Shown piece after piece: positions 17,045 through 26,027 of a stretch of DNA of 45,484 nucleotides. A program made the position numbers and the translations under genes. The stretch spans positions 1 through 45,484 of the forward strand of contig JALZVT010000040.1 of assembly GCA_023300545.1 (NCBI GenBank), in the 5' to 3' direction. A model generated the notes under the pieces. It did not search any database and was not told the DNA's origin. It saw nothing but the letters and a program-made list of their open reading frames with translations. Position 1 is the first letter of the stretch. Every line of letters starts with the position of its first letter. The stretch comes from Pseudomonadales bacterium (lineage in GTDB: Bacteria > Pseudomonadota > Gammaproteobacteria > Pseudomonadales > Azotimanducaceae).

Positions 17045-20000
17045 CGTTGCAGCGCCTATACAAAGTCGCGGCACTCGTCTTACTGATGTGTAACATTGGT
17101 GCAGGACTGACTACCAGCGTGCCCGTGCACGCTGCTCAAGCGTTCAGTCAGAAACTAGACGGGCAATCAATTCAACGCAGAAATCTACGATTCTCTCATC
17201 TGAACACCGAACACGGCCTATCGCAGAACAGTGTTAACGCGATCGCCCAGGACGAACAGGGTTACATCTGGATCGGCACTCAAGAAGGCCTTAATCGTTT
17301 TGACGGCCACGACACTTTGTTGTTCGAACGCGACGCTTTCGACACTACGTCGCTGAGCCACAACTGGATCTGGTCACTGATGATCGACAGCAACAAAGAG
17401 CTGTGGATCGGCACCGATGGCGGCGGCATCAACATCTACGACGATAAGAACGAAACTTTTCGAACGATTCACCACGACCCGAACAATGCCAACACGATCA
17501 GCAGCAACCGCACGAGCGCGCTGTTTCAAGACGCCAACGGCGACTACTGGGTAGGCACCGTAACGTCTGGTCTGAACCGTATTGACGGCGAGACCGGCCG
17601 GGTTACGCGCTACATGCATGATCCTGCTGTGCCAAACAGTTTGCCGCACAATTCGGTATTGACTATTTACGAAGACACCCGGGATCGTCTCTGGATCGGT
17701 ACCGACGGCGGTGGTCTTGCTCGTTTCGACCGAACCACCAACAGCTTCGTGCGTCATCAGCGCAGTGATTCCGAATACAGCCTCAGTAATAATACCGTCG
17801 CAGCAATTCTGGAAGATCGAGATGGCTGGCTATGGGTGGGTACCCGTGATGGCGGGTTGAACAAGCTCGACACAGAAACCGGGAAATTCCAGCGTTACCT
17901 GCATTCTGCAGACGATCCCACATCGCTCAGCAACAACATTGTGCAGAACATCATGCAAGATCGGGATGGCACGCTGTGGATTGCTACCGACCGTGGATTG
18001 AACGAATGGCATCCCGAAAGAAACGGTTTCGCTCGTTACTATTCAAAAGACAACGACTCTTCTTCACTGTCAGATAATCGCCTGACCACACTCTTTCAAA
18101 GCACCGACGGTGTGCTTTGGGTGGGCTCCTTTCTGGGCGTCAACAAGTGGAACTTCCTTAGTGATGCCTTCACCCATTACCGCAAGGAAGATGGCGCACT
18201 GGGTGCAGATGTCGTCACCTCTATCGCAGAGTCGTCTATTGGCGACCTGTGGATTGGCACTTACGGCGGCGGTATTACGCGAATCGACAGACTCGCTGGC
18301 AAGGTCAGCATTTATCGCAAAGATGACCTCGACCCTGACTCTCTGGGTGACAACCGGGTCATGGCGCTGTTTATCGATGACAAGGACATCGTCTGGGCCG
18401 GCACACGCTCGCAAGGGCTAAACCGCCTTGATCCTCAGACGGGAACCGTCGAAAGAATCACTCAGCCAACGCTCTCGAGCAATCGCATTTCAGCGGTTTA
18501 CGGTGACCCGGATGGCACACTATGGGTGGGTACGTTTGGCGCTGGCTTAAACAGAATCGATCCACAAGGCAACGTTGACTGGTTCCGTCATGATAAGTCA
18601 GATCCCAATAGCATCGGTGGCAACCGCGTACTCACCATCAGTCGCGACAAGGAAGGTGAGCTCTGGATTGGCACAGAACGTGGCGGCGTCAATCGCTTTG
18701 TATCTGCTAGCGGAAAATTCATTCGGCACCGGCACGATCCCACAAACCCAAGCTCCTTGAGCTCAAACGCTGCCTGGGAAGTTTACGAAACCAGTGACGG
18801 CTCTCTGTGGGTCGCCACTATGAGTGACGGTCTCAACCAATGGCTGCCAGAAGACCGCGCGGCGGGTAAAGAAGAATTTAAAAAGTGGTCGAAGGCCGAC
18901 GGCTTGCGCAGCAACACGGTATACGGGCTACTCGAAGACGACACCGGCAACCTCTGGGTATCAACCAACGGTGGCATCAGCCGGCTCAACTACGAGACTG
19001 GAGAAATTCGCCATTACGATCGGCGTAACGGACTGGTCGGTGACGAGTACAACCTCGGCGCTCGCGCACGCAGCAGAACCGGTCAACTACTGTTCGGTGG
19101 CTCCGAAGGTGTTGTCGCCTTCATTCCAGGCCAGATTCGTCGCAGCGAAGCAATTCCCCCAATCTCGCTATCAGGCTTTTCGCCTCTCGAACGCCTCGCC
19201 GTTCGTCACAGCGGCACGGTCGTCGAAGAGCCGGTTGTGCTGAGCTACACAGACAACTTTGTCGCGTTCGAATTTGCCGCTCTCGACTACACGTCGCCCG
19301 ACAAGAACGACTACCGGTATCGTCTGGAAGGCTTTGACGATGAATGGCTAAACCCAGGCAAACAGCGTCGTATCACTTACGCGGCTTTGCCTTCTGGCAA
19401 CTATCTGTTCCGGGTAAAGGCTGCTAACAACGATGGCATGTGGAATGAGGCGGGTGCCTCCATGGTCGTACTCATTGAACCACCACCTTGGCTAACGCGC
19501 CCTGCGTACGCACTCTATGCATTGCTATTCACTATTCTTGTTATCGGTCTGTTGCGTCGGCATCGCAAGCTGCGTGCGGCAGAACAACACCAGCGAGTAG
19601 AACTAAAGCGCCAGGTAGAACAGCGCACCTCAGAACTGGGTGAACGAAACCGTCAGCTGGAAGACTTGAACGGCAAGCTGATGCAAGCCAGTTTCACCGA
19701 CTCGCTCACCGAACTGTATAACCGCCGTTACCTAGACCAGTTCATCGAAGGCCAGATCAATTCTATCGATCGAGAGAGCGAAGAGAAGGCCGCAGCCAAA
19801 GACGCTGACTTCGAGCACTATCAGCAGACGGTTCTGTTTTTCATGATGATCGACCTCGACGGATTCAAGGCGATCAACGATACCTTCGGACACGCAGCAG
19901 GTGATCTCGCCTTGCTGCAAGTCCGTGACGAGTTGCTCGATTGCACTCGCGCATCAGACACCGTCATTCGATGGGGTGGCGACGAATTCCTTATCATTGG

Positions 20001-20385
20001 TCGTACCCAGAATGTATCGGGCATCGCCAATTTTGCTGAGCGCGTCCGTCTGTCTGTCACTGAGCGCGTATACCGCGTGGGCAATGGCCACACGGCTCAT
20101 ATGTCATGCTCGGTTGGTGCCGTACCCTATCCGTTCGCGCCCCTGCGCTCCGAGCTATTAAGCTGGGAACAGGCACTGAACATCGCTGACAGTGCGGCCT
20201 ATGTTGTAAAATCCAATGGTCGGAACGGTTGGGTTGTTCTCTACGGAACCCCAAGCATTACCCTGGAAGATGCCGGCAACCTGCCAGGCTCACTGGAAAG
20301 TCTGGTTGGTATCAATCGAGTGCAGATAGCTACGTCCCTGCAAGGTCAGATTGATCTGGTCAGCAACCGTAAGTCGGTTGCCTAA
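17041..20385 (+). CDS. Membrane diguanylate cyclase with periplasmic two-component-regulator propeller and Y_Y_Y domain
   Basis: Predicted envelope sensor that makes c-di-GMP, 1114 residues. A signal peptide (MTLQRLYKVAALVLLM to VHAAQA) is followed by about 14 Reg_prop repeats of the form LW(I/V)GTxxGGLNRxD between residues 50 and 690, enough for two seven-bladed propellers. Then come a Y_Y_Y domain (DYRYRLEGFDDEWLNPG, about 760-820), one membrane helix (about 820-840), a coiled coil and a GGDEF domain. The catalytic GGDEF is intact at 979-983, and the inhibitory RxxD site is R970-A-S-D973, so product feedback is expected. The ATGA overlap with the sigma54 activator implies translational coupling. 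The ligand is unknown; homologous propellers of hybrid two-component systems often sense oligosaccharides. A terminator hairpin follows. Confidence 0.93.
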   Translation: MTLQRLYKVAALVLLMCNIGAGLTTSVPVHAAQAFSQKLDGQSIQRRNLRFSHLNTEHGLSQNSVNAIAQDEQGYIWIGTQEGLNRFDGHDTLLFERDAFDTTSLSHNWIWSLMIDSNKELWIGTDGGGINIYDDKNETFRTIHHDPNNANTISSNRTSALFQDANGDYWVGTVTSGLNRIDGETGRVTRYMHDPAVPNSLPHNSVLTIYEDTRDRLWIGTDGGGLARFDRTTNSFVRHQRSDSEYSLSNNTVAAILEDRDGWLWVGTRDGGLNKLDTETGKFQRYLHSADDPTSLSNNIVQNIMQDRDGTLWIATDRGLNEWHPERNGFARYYSKDNDSSSLSDNRLTTLFQSTDGVLWVGSFLGVNKWNFLSDAFTHYRKEDGALGADVVTSIAESSIGDLWIGTYGGGITRIDRLAGKVSIYRKDDLDPDSLGDNRVMALFIDDKDIVWAGTRSQGLNRLDPQTGTVERITQPTLSSNRISAVYGDPDGTLWVGTFGAGLNRIDPQGNVDWFRHDKSDPNSIGGNRVLTISRDKEGELWIGTERGGVNRFVSASGKFIRHRHDPTNPSSLSSNAAWEVYETSDGSLWVATMSDGLNQWLPEDRAAGKEEFKKWSKADGLRSNTVYGLLEDDTGNLWVSTNGGISRLNYETGEIRHYDRRNGLVGDEYNLGARARSRTGQLLFGGSEGVVAFIPGQIRRSEAIPPISLSGFSPLERLAVRHSGTVVEEPVVLSYTDNFVAFEFAALDYTSPDKNDYRYRLEGFDDEWLNPGKQRRITYAALPSGNYLFRVKAANNDGMWNEAGASMVVLIEPPPWLTRPAYALYALLFTILVIGLLRRHRKLRAAEQHQRVELKRQVEQRTSELGERNRQLEDLNGKLMQASFTDSLTELYNRRYLDQFIEGQINSIDRESEEKAAAKDADFEHYQQTVLFFMMIDLDGFKAINDTFGHAAGDLALLQVRDELLDCTRASDTVIRWGGDEFLIIGRTQNVSGIANFAERVRLSVTERVYRVGNGHTAHMSCSVGAVPYPFAPLRSELLSWEQALNIADSAAYVVKSNGRNGWVVLYGTPSITLEDAGNLPGSLESLVGINRVQIATSLQGQIDLVSNRKSVA

Positions 20386-20410
20386 TATTGCGCTAAGGTT
20401 CTGCCACCCA

Positions 20411-20450
20411 AAAAAAGACCGCCCTCCGGTTGGGAGGGCGGCTCTTGTTT
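20411..20450. terminator. Bidirectional Rho-independent terminator
   Basis: A 9-bp perfect stem CCGCCCTCC (20419-20427) / GGAGGGCGG (20433-20441) with a 5-nt loop, preceded by AAAAAA and followed by a T-rich stretch (CTCTTGTTT). The A run serves as the U tract for the leftward transcript. It lies between the convergent diguanylate cyclase and S8 peptidase genes and should end both. Confidence 0.88.
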
Positions 20451-20471
20451 CGTACTAGCTGCTGGCTTTAT

Positions 20472-22382
20472 CTAGTCAACTGTTGCTGCTGAATTCGCCC
20501 AGAGGTAACTGTTTGCCCAGAGGTAGCTGTTTGCCCAGAGGTAAGAATTCGCCCAGAGATAGCTATTCGCCCAAAGGTAGCTGTTCGCCCAGAGGTAGCT
20601 GTTGCCAGATACGCCAGACTCTTCAACCGGCGTCACACCTTCCCAAACCGAACCACCAGTGTTCAGGTAACCCTCAGGTGCACGGTTGTCGATAGCAACG
20701 GTCCAGTTGGCGCCATCCGTAAAGAGGTCGCTGGTTGAGAAAACATGGCTGCCCCAGAGCTTAGCCGTGTCTTCAATAAGCACCGTCTTCGCATCCGCCG
20801 TTTGTGCCAACAAGGGCGACAACGCCTGACCGACAACCACGCTGGTATCGTTCAGTGCTGCAGTGACGTTCAACACGCCCGCGCCAGTGGCAACTGGGTC
20901 TCCAGTGATCTTGCGAGCAGAGCGCATGAGGCGTGCCTTAATCGTTGCAGGCGAAAGCTCAGGATTCTTGGTAAGCAGAGTCGCTGCCGAGCCGGAGACA
21001 ATGCCCGCGGCCATGCTGGTACCCGACATTTCGACATAGTGAGCGTCGCAGTTAACACCGCAATCAACATTCAGGTCGCCCATGGCGTTCTTCAGACGAG
21101 AACCAGGCACTGCTGCGCCGATCACCCGGTTACCCGGAGCGAGCAGATCAGGCTTCATCACCAGATCGTAAGCTGAGGGGCCACGCGATGAGTAAGTCGA
21201 TACGTAGTCATCCGCAAAGTTTTTGCCCGTACGATTGTCTGTGAGTGAACCTACAGTGATGATCTTGCGTGAGTTACCTGGCGAGACGATCGTGAAGTTA
21301 CCGTGGTTTCCGTAGTTACCCGCAGAGGCGACAACAACAACGCCTGCATCCCAAACGGCCTCGGCTGCCAGCACCAGAGGATCCAGACTGCTGGATTCGG
21401 TGATGGTCTTGCCAAGAGACAGGTTCACAACTCGAATATCGTAGGCTTCGTGATTGGCCAAAATCCAGTCTAGCGCCGCGATGACGTTCAGAGTCGTGCC
21501 AACACCTCTGGTGTTGAGCACCCGCAGCGATACGATCGGCGCATTGCTCGCAACGCCAACGTGCCGACCATTAGAAGTCGCACCCGTGCCACCGGCCGCG
21601 CCCGCGATATGCGTGCCGTGGCCGTAGCTGTCGCCACCTGCGATTACGATGCAACCGTTGGGTGCTTTACCCTCTGCACGAGCAGCCAGATAGACGGCGC
21701 CAATATTGAGACACTTAAGCGACTTTCGTAGGTTAATGTCTGCGTGCTTCGAGACGCCCGAGTCGATAACGGCGATGGCAACGTCGCTAGAAGCTGGCCA
21801 GTGGTTTGTCGTTCCAAAAACCGGAACAGTCGCTGTGGCCCGAGCGGAAATCGATGACGCTCGCACTGGCGCGTCAACGTCGATCACGCTCACACCCAGA
21901 GTATCTGAGAGATTTTGTAGCGAGCCGGCTGGCAAGCGCAACGCGCGAATAGGCAGGCGCGCAAATGAGGTTGTCACTTCTGCGCCGAGTGAAGCCAGTT
22001 GCTGTAGACCGGCATCCGCCAGAGTATCGAACGCAACAATGACGTCCACCATCTCCGTCGGCGAACCCTGAGCCAGACGCTCAACCGCACGCGTCATGCG
22101 ACGGCCAGGAGGAAGAGAAAGTTCGTCTTCCGTCTCTTTCTCTTTCTTCGCATCTGCCAAGGGGCCGCCCTCTACCGAAGCAAGCGCCGTGGTGTACACC
22201 GGCGCGATGTTAAGAGAAGCAAGGGCAGTTGCCGGCCCATCGACAGCCATGAGCGTCGGTTGCTCGGCGTTCTGAGCAAAATTAAGGTCGAGCTGGCTTT
22301 GCTCGTCTTTCCAAAGGTAGCCAGCGAGGGCCAACGAGCCGATGACGCTTGAGGTAACGAGGGTGCGGCTTAATGCGCTCAT
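20472..22382 (-). CDS. S8 (subtilisin-family) serine peptidase with NSYLWA-repeat tail
   Basis: Exported serine endopeptidase, 636 residues. The N-terminus has a hydrophobic signal or anchor (residues 5-24, TSSVIGSLALAGYLW) without a clear AxA cleavage site. An I9-like propeptide region (about 110-175) follows. The catalytic triad is Asp207 (AVIDSG), His255 (GHGTHIAG) and Ser456 (SGTSMAAG), with oxyanion Asn356 (ASAGNYGN). After the peptidase domain there is about 100 residues of less conserved sequence, then six perfect NSYLWA repeats (594-629) and a short end. It has a good ribosome-binding site (AAAGGA, 8 nt before the ATG). A sigma54-type promoter lies 42-58 nt upstream. It converges on the sigma54 activator and diguanylate cyclase pair, which I infer regulates it. 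Confidence 0.94.
   Translation of the reverse strand: MSALSRTLVTSSVIGSLALAGYLWKDEQSQLDLNFAQNAEQPTLMAVDGPATALASLNIAPVYTTALASVEGGPLADAKKEKETEDELSLPPGRRMTRAVERLAQGSPTEMVDVIVAFDTLADAGLQQLASLGAEVTTSFARLPIRALRLPAGSLQNLSDTLGVSVIDVDAPVRASSISARATATVPVFGTTNHWPASSDVAIAVIDSGVSKHADINLRKSLKCLNIGAVYLAARAEGKAPNGCIVIAGGDSYGHGTHIAGAAGGTGATSNGRHVGVASNAPIVSLRVLNTRGVGTTLNVIAALDWILANHEAYDIRVVNLSLGKTITESSSLDPLVLAAEAVWDAGVVVVASAGNYGNHGNFTIVSPGNSRKIITVGSLTDNRTGKNFADDYVSTYSSRGPSAYDLVMKPDLLAPGNRVIGAAVPGSRLKNAMGDLNVDCGVNCDAHYVEMSGTSMAAGIVSGSAATLLTKNPELSPATIKARLMRSARKITGDPVATGAGVLNVTAALNDTSVVVGQALSPLLAQTADAKTVLIEDTAKLWGSHVFSTSDLFTDGANWTVAIDNRAPEGYLNTGGSVWEGVTPVEESGVSGNSYLWANSYLWANSYLWANSYLWANSYLWANSYLWANSAATVD
20494..20601 (-). 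repeat. Six 18-bp tandem repeats encoding (NSYLWA)6
   Basis: Six consecutive 18-bp units, plus-strand consensus TTCGCCCAGAGGTAGCTG, differ mostly at silent positions (for example AGAGGTAAC, AAAGGTAGC, AGAGATAGC). They encode identical hexapeptides. Protein identity with DNA drift suggests the peptide is kept by selection, with the copy number able to change by slippage. Confidence 0.95.
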
Positions 22383-22423
22383 GAGAATGTCCTTTGCGAA
22401 GCTTTAAATCTGCCCAGACAATC

Positions 22424-22440
22424 TGCAAAGGGGATGCCAA
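22424..22440 (-). promoter_or_regulatory. Sigma54 (-24/-12) promoter for the S8 peptidase gene
   Basis: On the minus strand the sequence TTGGCATCCCCTTTGCA fits the sigma54 consensus YTGGCACGNNNNTTGCW: the invariant GG and GC are exactly 12 bases apart, TTGG, CA and TTGCA all match, with two mismatches (T and C for C and G). Transcription would start near 22413, giving a leader of about 30 nt that contains the AAAGGA ribosome-binding site. A terminator of the upstream operon lies about 130 nt further upstream, so the gene needs its own promoter. A sigma54 activator is encoded by the convergent operon. No assay supports it yet. Confidence 0.72.
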
Positions 22441-22499
22441 ATAGTTGACGCGGTTGTTGGGACAAAGTAACGCCATATAAAACAATGGGTTAGCTGATT

Positions 22500-22514
22500 T
22501 CACAAAAAAAGTGA
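22500..22514. promoter_or_regulatory. Possible upstream activator site (weak)
   Basis: A TCAC-A7-GTGA inverted repeat lies about 60-75 nt upstream of the -24 element, the distance at which sigma54 activators usually bind. Arms are only 4 bp, so this is a weak candidate for the binding site of the activator at 14057. Confidence 0.25.
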
Positions 22515-22568
22515 TCGCTGCAAAAAGCTACATCGGTCTACATTCGCAAAAATAGTGGCGCACCCACC

Positions 22569-22589
22569 AAAAAAACGGCTCGGCAGCCG
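22569..22589 (-). terminator. Rho-independent terminator of the protease-FHA operon
   Basis: On the minus strand CGGCT-GCCG-AGCCG is followed by seven T residues, 15 nt after the stop codon of the FHA gene. The stem is short (5 bp) but GC-rich and the T run is perfect. It isolates the S8 peptidase gene from the operon upstream. Confidence 0.7.
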
Positions 22590-22604
22590 AAAATGTGGCG
22601 CGCC

Positions 22605-23591
22605 TCAGTCGGTTGGTGACTCAAGCTCGGCCGCGCGTTCGGCGGCGCGTTCAGCACTGCGCTCGAACAGAGCGTCCGATTCGTCAAGGAAGACTGCCAG
22701 AGAGTCGCCCTCGCTCCACTGCCAGCCCGGTGGGTAGGACTCGTCGACAATAGGCGCCTGCCACTGCCAGGCATCGTCTTGCAACAGTGGCAAGCCATAC
22801 GCCGACAGCAGCAACAGCACGCCGGGCACTGCCGCTACGAACAACAGCACGCGCGCACGCAGTTGAGTAGCGATACTTAGGGTTACAGCCCCAATGGCAA
22901 ACACCCACAAAGCTCGGATCACTACCGCGACAAACTCAGCCACTGTCAGACTCTGAGCCTGCCAACCCAAATATTGGGCTAATTCTGCAATGACCCAGCC
23001 AGTCACGAGCCCCCAACAGATCACTGATAGATGGGCCGCCATTTGCATGGAGTTGCGTAGCAGCTTGCTCAATACCCCCCAGAAAAGTGCCCAGGCGCCA
23101 CAAACAAGCAGCCCGCTCATCATCCTTGAGATCAGCCCATCGGCTTTTAACTCACTGGCACTGCCAAAATAGACCTGCAGGCAGATCACCAGCGCCAAGG
23201 CCAGCAGCGGCCACAGCGGGTTGCCAAGACGCGCTCGCAGAGCGTCCCACCGAGAGGGCTGCAAGGTGGGAGCCACTGGCGACTCTGCGCGGTGAAACTC
23301 AAGTGTTGATGTTCCCAACCGCAACTCACCAAGCTCCAGATCACCCCCCGCAACGCTTAGGCCATTTAACGAGGCAAGATCTTCGATGTGCAGCGCGCCT
23401 TTGTCATCAAAAACGAGTCTTGCGTGTTCTGCATCTACCAACGGGTCTTGAACAATCAGATCGCAATGCCAACCTCGCCCGATTAGCAGCCCGGCATCAG
23501 AATCAGTAGCGAGCTCAACCCGCTCATGTCGCAAACCCGCGTCATCAGCGATCACAACAACCAGTTTTTGCCCAGCGCCGGGAGTTGTCAC
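22605..23591 (-). CDS. FHA-domain membrane protein
   Basis: A 328-residue protein with a cytoplasmic N-terminal forkhead-associated domain (residues about 10-95) and about five membrane helices (about 120-265). The FHA core shows LIGRGWHCDLIVQDPLVDAEHARLVFDDKG and LASLNGLSVAGG: Gly38-Arg39, His56 and Asn76 of the fold are present, but the serine of the SxxH phosphothreonine-binding motif is Val or Asp here, so phosphopeptide binding is uncertain. The C-terminal tail has a repeated SAERAAERAAE-type helix. The GTG start lies 1 nt after the stop of the trypsin-like protease gene, so the two are translationally coupled and probably act together. The family of the membrane part is unknown to me. 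Confidence 0.85.
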   Translation of the reverse strand: MTTPGAGQKLVVVIADDAGLRHERVELATDSDAGLLIGRGWHCDLIVQDPLVDAEHARLVFDDKGALHIEDLASLNGLSVAGGDLELGELRLGTSTLEFHRAESPVAPTLQPSRWDALRARLGNPLWPLLALALVICLQVYFGSASELKADGLISRMMSGLLVCGAWALFWGVLSKLLRNSMQMAAHLSVICWGLVTGWVIAELAQYLGWQAQSLTVAEFVAVVIRALWVFAIGAVTLSIATQLRARVLLFVAAVPGVLLLLSAYGLPLLQDDAWQWQAPIVDESYPPGWQWSEGDSLAVFLDESDALFERSAERAAERAAELESPTD

Positions 23592-23592
23592 C

Positions 23593-24930
23593 TTATTGCC
23601 ACCCTAGACTGGTCAAAAATTTCCGAGTGAACGCGTCAGCAATCTCTCGCGATACCCCGGCCAAGGCAAAGTGCGCCGTATACAGCTGAGTATCTTGGCG
23701 TTGTGTTGCCAACAACAACACGTCGAATAGGCCCGGCATCTCAACGTAGGCGCGGGTGCAAAGCGACGCTTGCACCCGACCTTGTTCGCCAGAGTCGATC
23801 TGCAAAAACTCCGATTGGCAATCGAGGTTCGTCAACCGTGTGTCATCACCGCCATTGTCTGGATACATACTCAGACTTCGAGTTCGGTGAAAACGCAGCG
23901 CCGACATCTCGACGGCCTGCTGCACGGAAAAAGAATAGTGGATGTGCCCCGAACTAAAGTCGTCACCCAAGTAGAGACGATTGGCCGCATCGCAACCCTT
24001 GCTGACCCCAATGACAGTGATCTCGTCCTCGTCTTCATTACTTCGGCCCCAACACTGCATGTCGTTGCGCAACTCACCCAGCGCGACCCAATCGGCAAAA
24101 TCAACCTTGGGCCAATCGCGTTGCAGCAAATCGTCGAACCTACCTTGCTGCCAGGCTAGCAGTTGTGCCGCGATATCAGCGGCGTAGCCCGAACTTGCAA
24201 GCTGCCGGTTGGCGTCAATCAGGCGTGCAACAGCACCGGCCGGCACAAGAAAACTCAGATCACTGCCAGCCGTCGCCACGTTTACACCAACCACCCGCCC
24301 ATTGGCCAACAGGCTGGGGCCACCGCTCATACCGGGGTTAAGTGACCCTGAGAACAAAATTTGCTGGTCGTAACTGTGTTCCACAAAGCCGTTAAAAGCG
24401 CCCTGCTTTAAAGTAACGCCCAAATCGTGCGGGTTACCCAGCGCATAAATCATGGCGCCTTTCTCAACAGCTCCTGTGTCGACTTCAAAGTGACGCGCCT
24501 GGGGAGATGGATGCCGCAATAAAGCAAGGTCATTAACCACATCAAAATCGAGCAGTGTCAGCTCGCCCGAGCTACCGGTCTGATCAAAGTATTCGATGCG
24601 ATGACTATCGGGTGAATTTACCGCGCCGGCAACAACGTGAAAATTGGTGATGATGAGGCCGTCCGCCGACACCTGGAAGCCGGAACCAATAGAGGATTTG
24701 CTGCCAGCTTTCCTGGAAACAACTCGAATCTGGTAGATGAGTTCGTAGTACGAAGCGAGTTGTTTGGTCGGCGTGGCCGAACGCTTCGAAGTATCAGCAG
24801 GTTCAGCTGCAAGCGCGGCAAACGTTGAGCCGGCATACAGAAAAACGAACAGCGTTAGCAGCAGGTGGAGTGAATAGCGGATACGCACATTCCAAAGCTT
24901 GATATCTAACCCCGGCCTATTGCTAGACAT
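23593..24930 (-). CDS. Exported trypsin-like serine protease (S1/HtrA-like, no PDZ)
   Basis: Serine protease with an internal-looking signal peptide ([23 protein letters not shown]), so export to the envelope is expected. Counting from the ATG at 24930 (445 residues), the catalytic triad is His98 (TNFHVVAGA), Asp134 (VVNDLALL) and Ser202 (PGMSGGPS), the pattern of the HtrA/trypsin_2 group. No PDZ domain follows. Instead there is about 225 residues of unknown fold with several cysteines ([27 protein letters not shown]) that could form disulfides. The open frame reaches 25050 but would run deep into ychF. The chosen start overlaps the ychF stop by 8 nt; GTG 24888 is an alternative. The FHA protein gene follows after 1 nt. 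Confidence 0.88.
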   Translation of the reverse strand: MSSNRPGLDIKLWNVRIRYSLHLLLTLFVFLYAGSTFAALAAEPADTSKRSATPTKQLASYYELIYQIRVVSRKAGSKSSIGSGFQVSADGLIITNFHVVAGAVNSPDSHRIEYFDQTGSSGELTLLDFDVVNDLALLRHPSPQARHFEVDTGAVEKGAMIYALGNPHDLGVTLKQGAFNGFVEHSYDQQILFSGSLNPGMSGGPSLLANGRVVGVNVATAGSDLSFLVPAGAVARLIDANRQLASSGYAADIAAQLLAWQQGRFDDLLQRDWPKVDFADWVALGELRNDMQCWGRSNEDEDEITVIGVSKGCDAANRLYLGDDFSSGHIHYSFSVQQAVEMSALRFHRTRSLSMYPDNGGDDTRLTNLDCQSEFLQIDSGEQGRVQASLCTRAYVEMPGLFDVLLLATQRQDTQLYTAHFALAGVSREIADAFTRKFLTSLGWQ

Positions 24931-26020
24931 TAAATCGAAAGTGCACAACGTCACCATCAGCCACAATGTATTCTTTGCCTTCCAAACGCCACTTGCCAGC
25001 CTCTTTTGCTCCCGACTCGCCTTTGTTACCCACAAAGTCGTCATAGCCAACCACTTCTGCGCGAATGAAGCCCTTCTCGAAATCGGTGTGAATCACCGCT
25101 GCTGCCTGAGGTGCAGTAGATCCGGTTTTAACAGTCCATGCGCGAACTTCTTTTTCACCCGCGGTGAAATAGCTTTGTAAGCCCAGTAGCGAATAGCCGG
25201 CTCGAATCACTCGGTTCAGACCCGGCTCTTCAAGACCAAGATCAGCTAAAAACTCGAGCTTCTCTTCGTCTTCAAGCTCGGCAATTTCTTCTTCAATTTT
25301 ATTGCAAACCACGACAATGCCAGCACCTTCCTCTTTGGCAATCTCACTGAGCTCCTGCAGCATCGGGTTGCTCGCAATATCAGCTCCGTTCTCATCGACG
25401 TTAGCGATGTACATGACCGGCTTTGCTGTCAGCAAATGATATTGCAGCAACTCCACTCTCTCTTCCGGCGTCATCTCGACTGCACGAGCGGGCGAACCTG
25501 CTTCGAGTGCATCTTTCAAACGATCGAGTAACTTCAGAGCGTTAACCGCTTCTTTGTCGCCGGAGTTTGCGACCCGGCGAATTCGGTCGTGGGTGCGTTC
25601 CAGCGTATCGAGATCAGCCAGTGCCAGCTCAGTATTAATAATTTCTACGTCGTCGCGTGGCGACACCCGACCCGACACATGCACGATATTTTGATCGTCA
25701 AAACAGCGCACCACATGAGCAATCGCCTGGGTTTCGCGAATGTGCGCTAGAAACTGGTTGCCAAGGCCTTCACCCTTTGAGGCGCCCTCTACCAGACCGG
25801 CAATATCTACAAACTCCATAGTCGACGGCACAACCTTTTGCGGTGACACAATGCCCGCGATGGCGTCCAGCCGTGGATCGGGCACTGACACCATTCCGGT
25901 ATTAGGCTCAATGGTGCAAAACGGAAAATTCTCAGCATCAATGCCCGCTTTGGTGAGCGCGTTGAACAGCGTCGATTTGCCGACGTTGGGCATGCCAACG
26001 ATGCCGCAGGTAAATCCCAT
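24923..26020 (-). CDS. ychF: Redox-regulated ATPase YchF (OBG family)
   Basis: Ribosome-associated P-loop ATPase, 365 residues, the standard length. G1 motif [10 protein letters not shown]3 region [20 protein letters not shown], and the altered G4 site NVDE (instead of NKxD) that favours ATP over GTP are all visible. A coiled-coil arm (residues about 130-200) and a C-terminal TGS domain ([17 protein letters not shown] to [12 protein letters not shown]) follow. It has an AAGGAA ribosome-binding site. It lies 7 nt after pth, the usual order in Gammaproteobacteria. In E. coli the protein dampens oxidative and other stress responses. Confidence 0.97.
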   Translation of the reverse strand: MGFTCGIVGMPNVGKSTLFNALTKAGIDAENFPFCTIEPNTGMVSVPDPRLDAIAGIVSPQKVVPSTMEFVDIAGLVEGASKGEGLGNQFLAHIRETQAIAHVVRCFDDQNIVHVSGRVSPRDDVEIINTELALADLDTLERTHDRIRRVANSGDKEAVNALKLLDRLKDALEAGSPARAVEMTPEERVELLQYHLLTAKPVMYIANVDENGADIASNPMLQELSEIAKEEGAGIVVVCNKIEEEIAELEDEEKLEFLADLGLEEPGLNRVIRAGYSLLGLQSYFTAGEKEVRAWTVKTGSTAPQAAAVIHTDFEKGFIRAEVVGYDDFVGNKGESGAKEAGKWRLEGKEYIVADGDVVHFRFNV

Positions 26021-26027
26021 GGTGTGT

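Noticed and set aside
20494-20601. CRISPR array
   Set aside because: The 18-bp units are adjacent without spacers and lie in a coding frame; no cas genes are present.
20483-20695. Arg/Ser/Pro-rich open frame on the plus strand
   Set aside because: It is the antisense shadow of the NSYLWA repeat in the S8 peptidase gene.
24931-25050. N-terminal extension of the trypsin-like protease
   Set aside because: It would overlap ychF by over 100 nt and put the signal peptide deep inside the protein.
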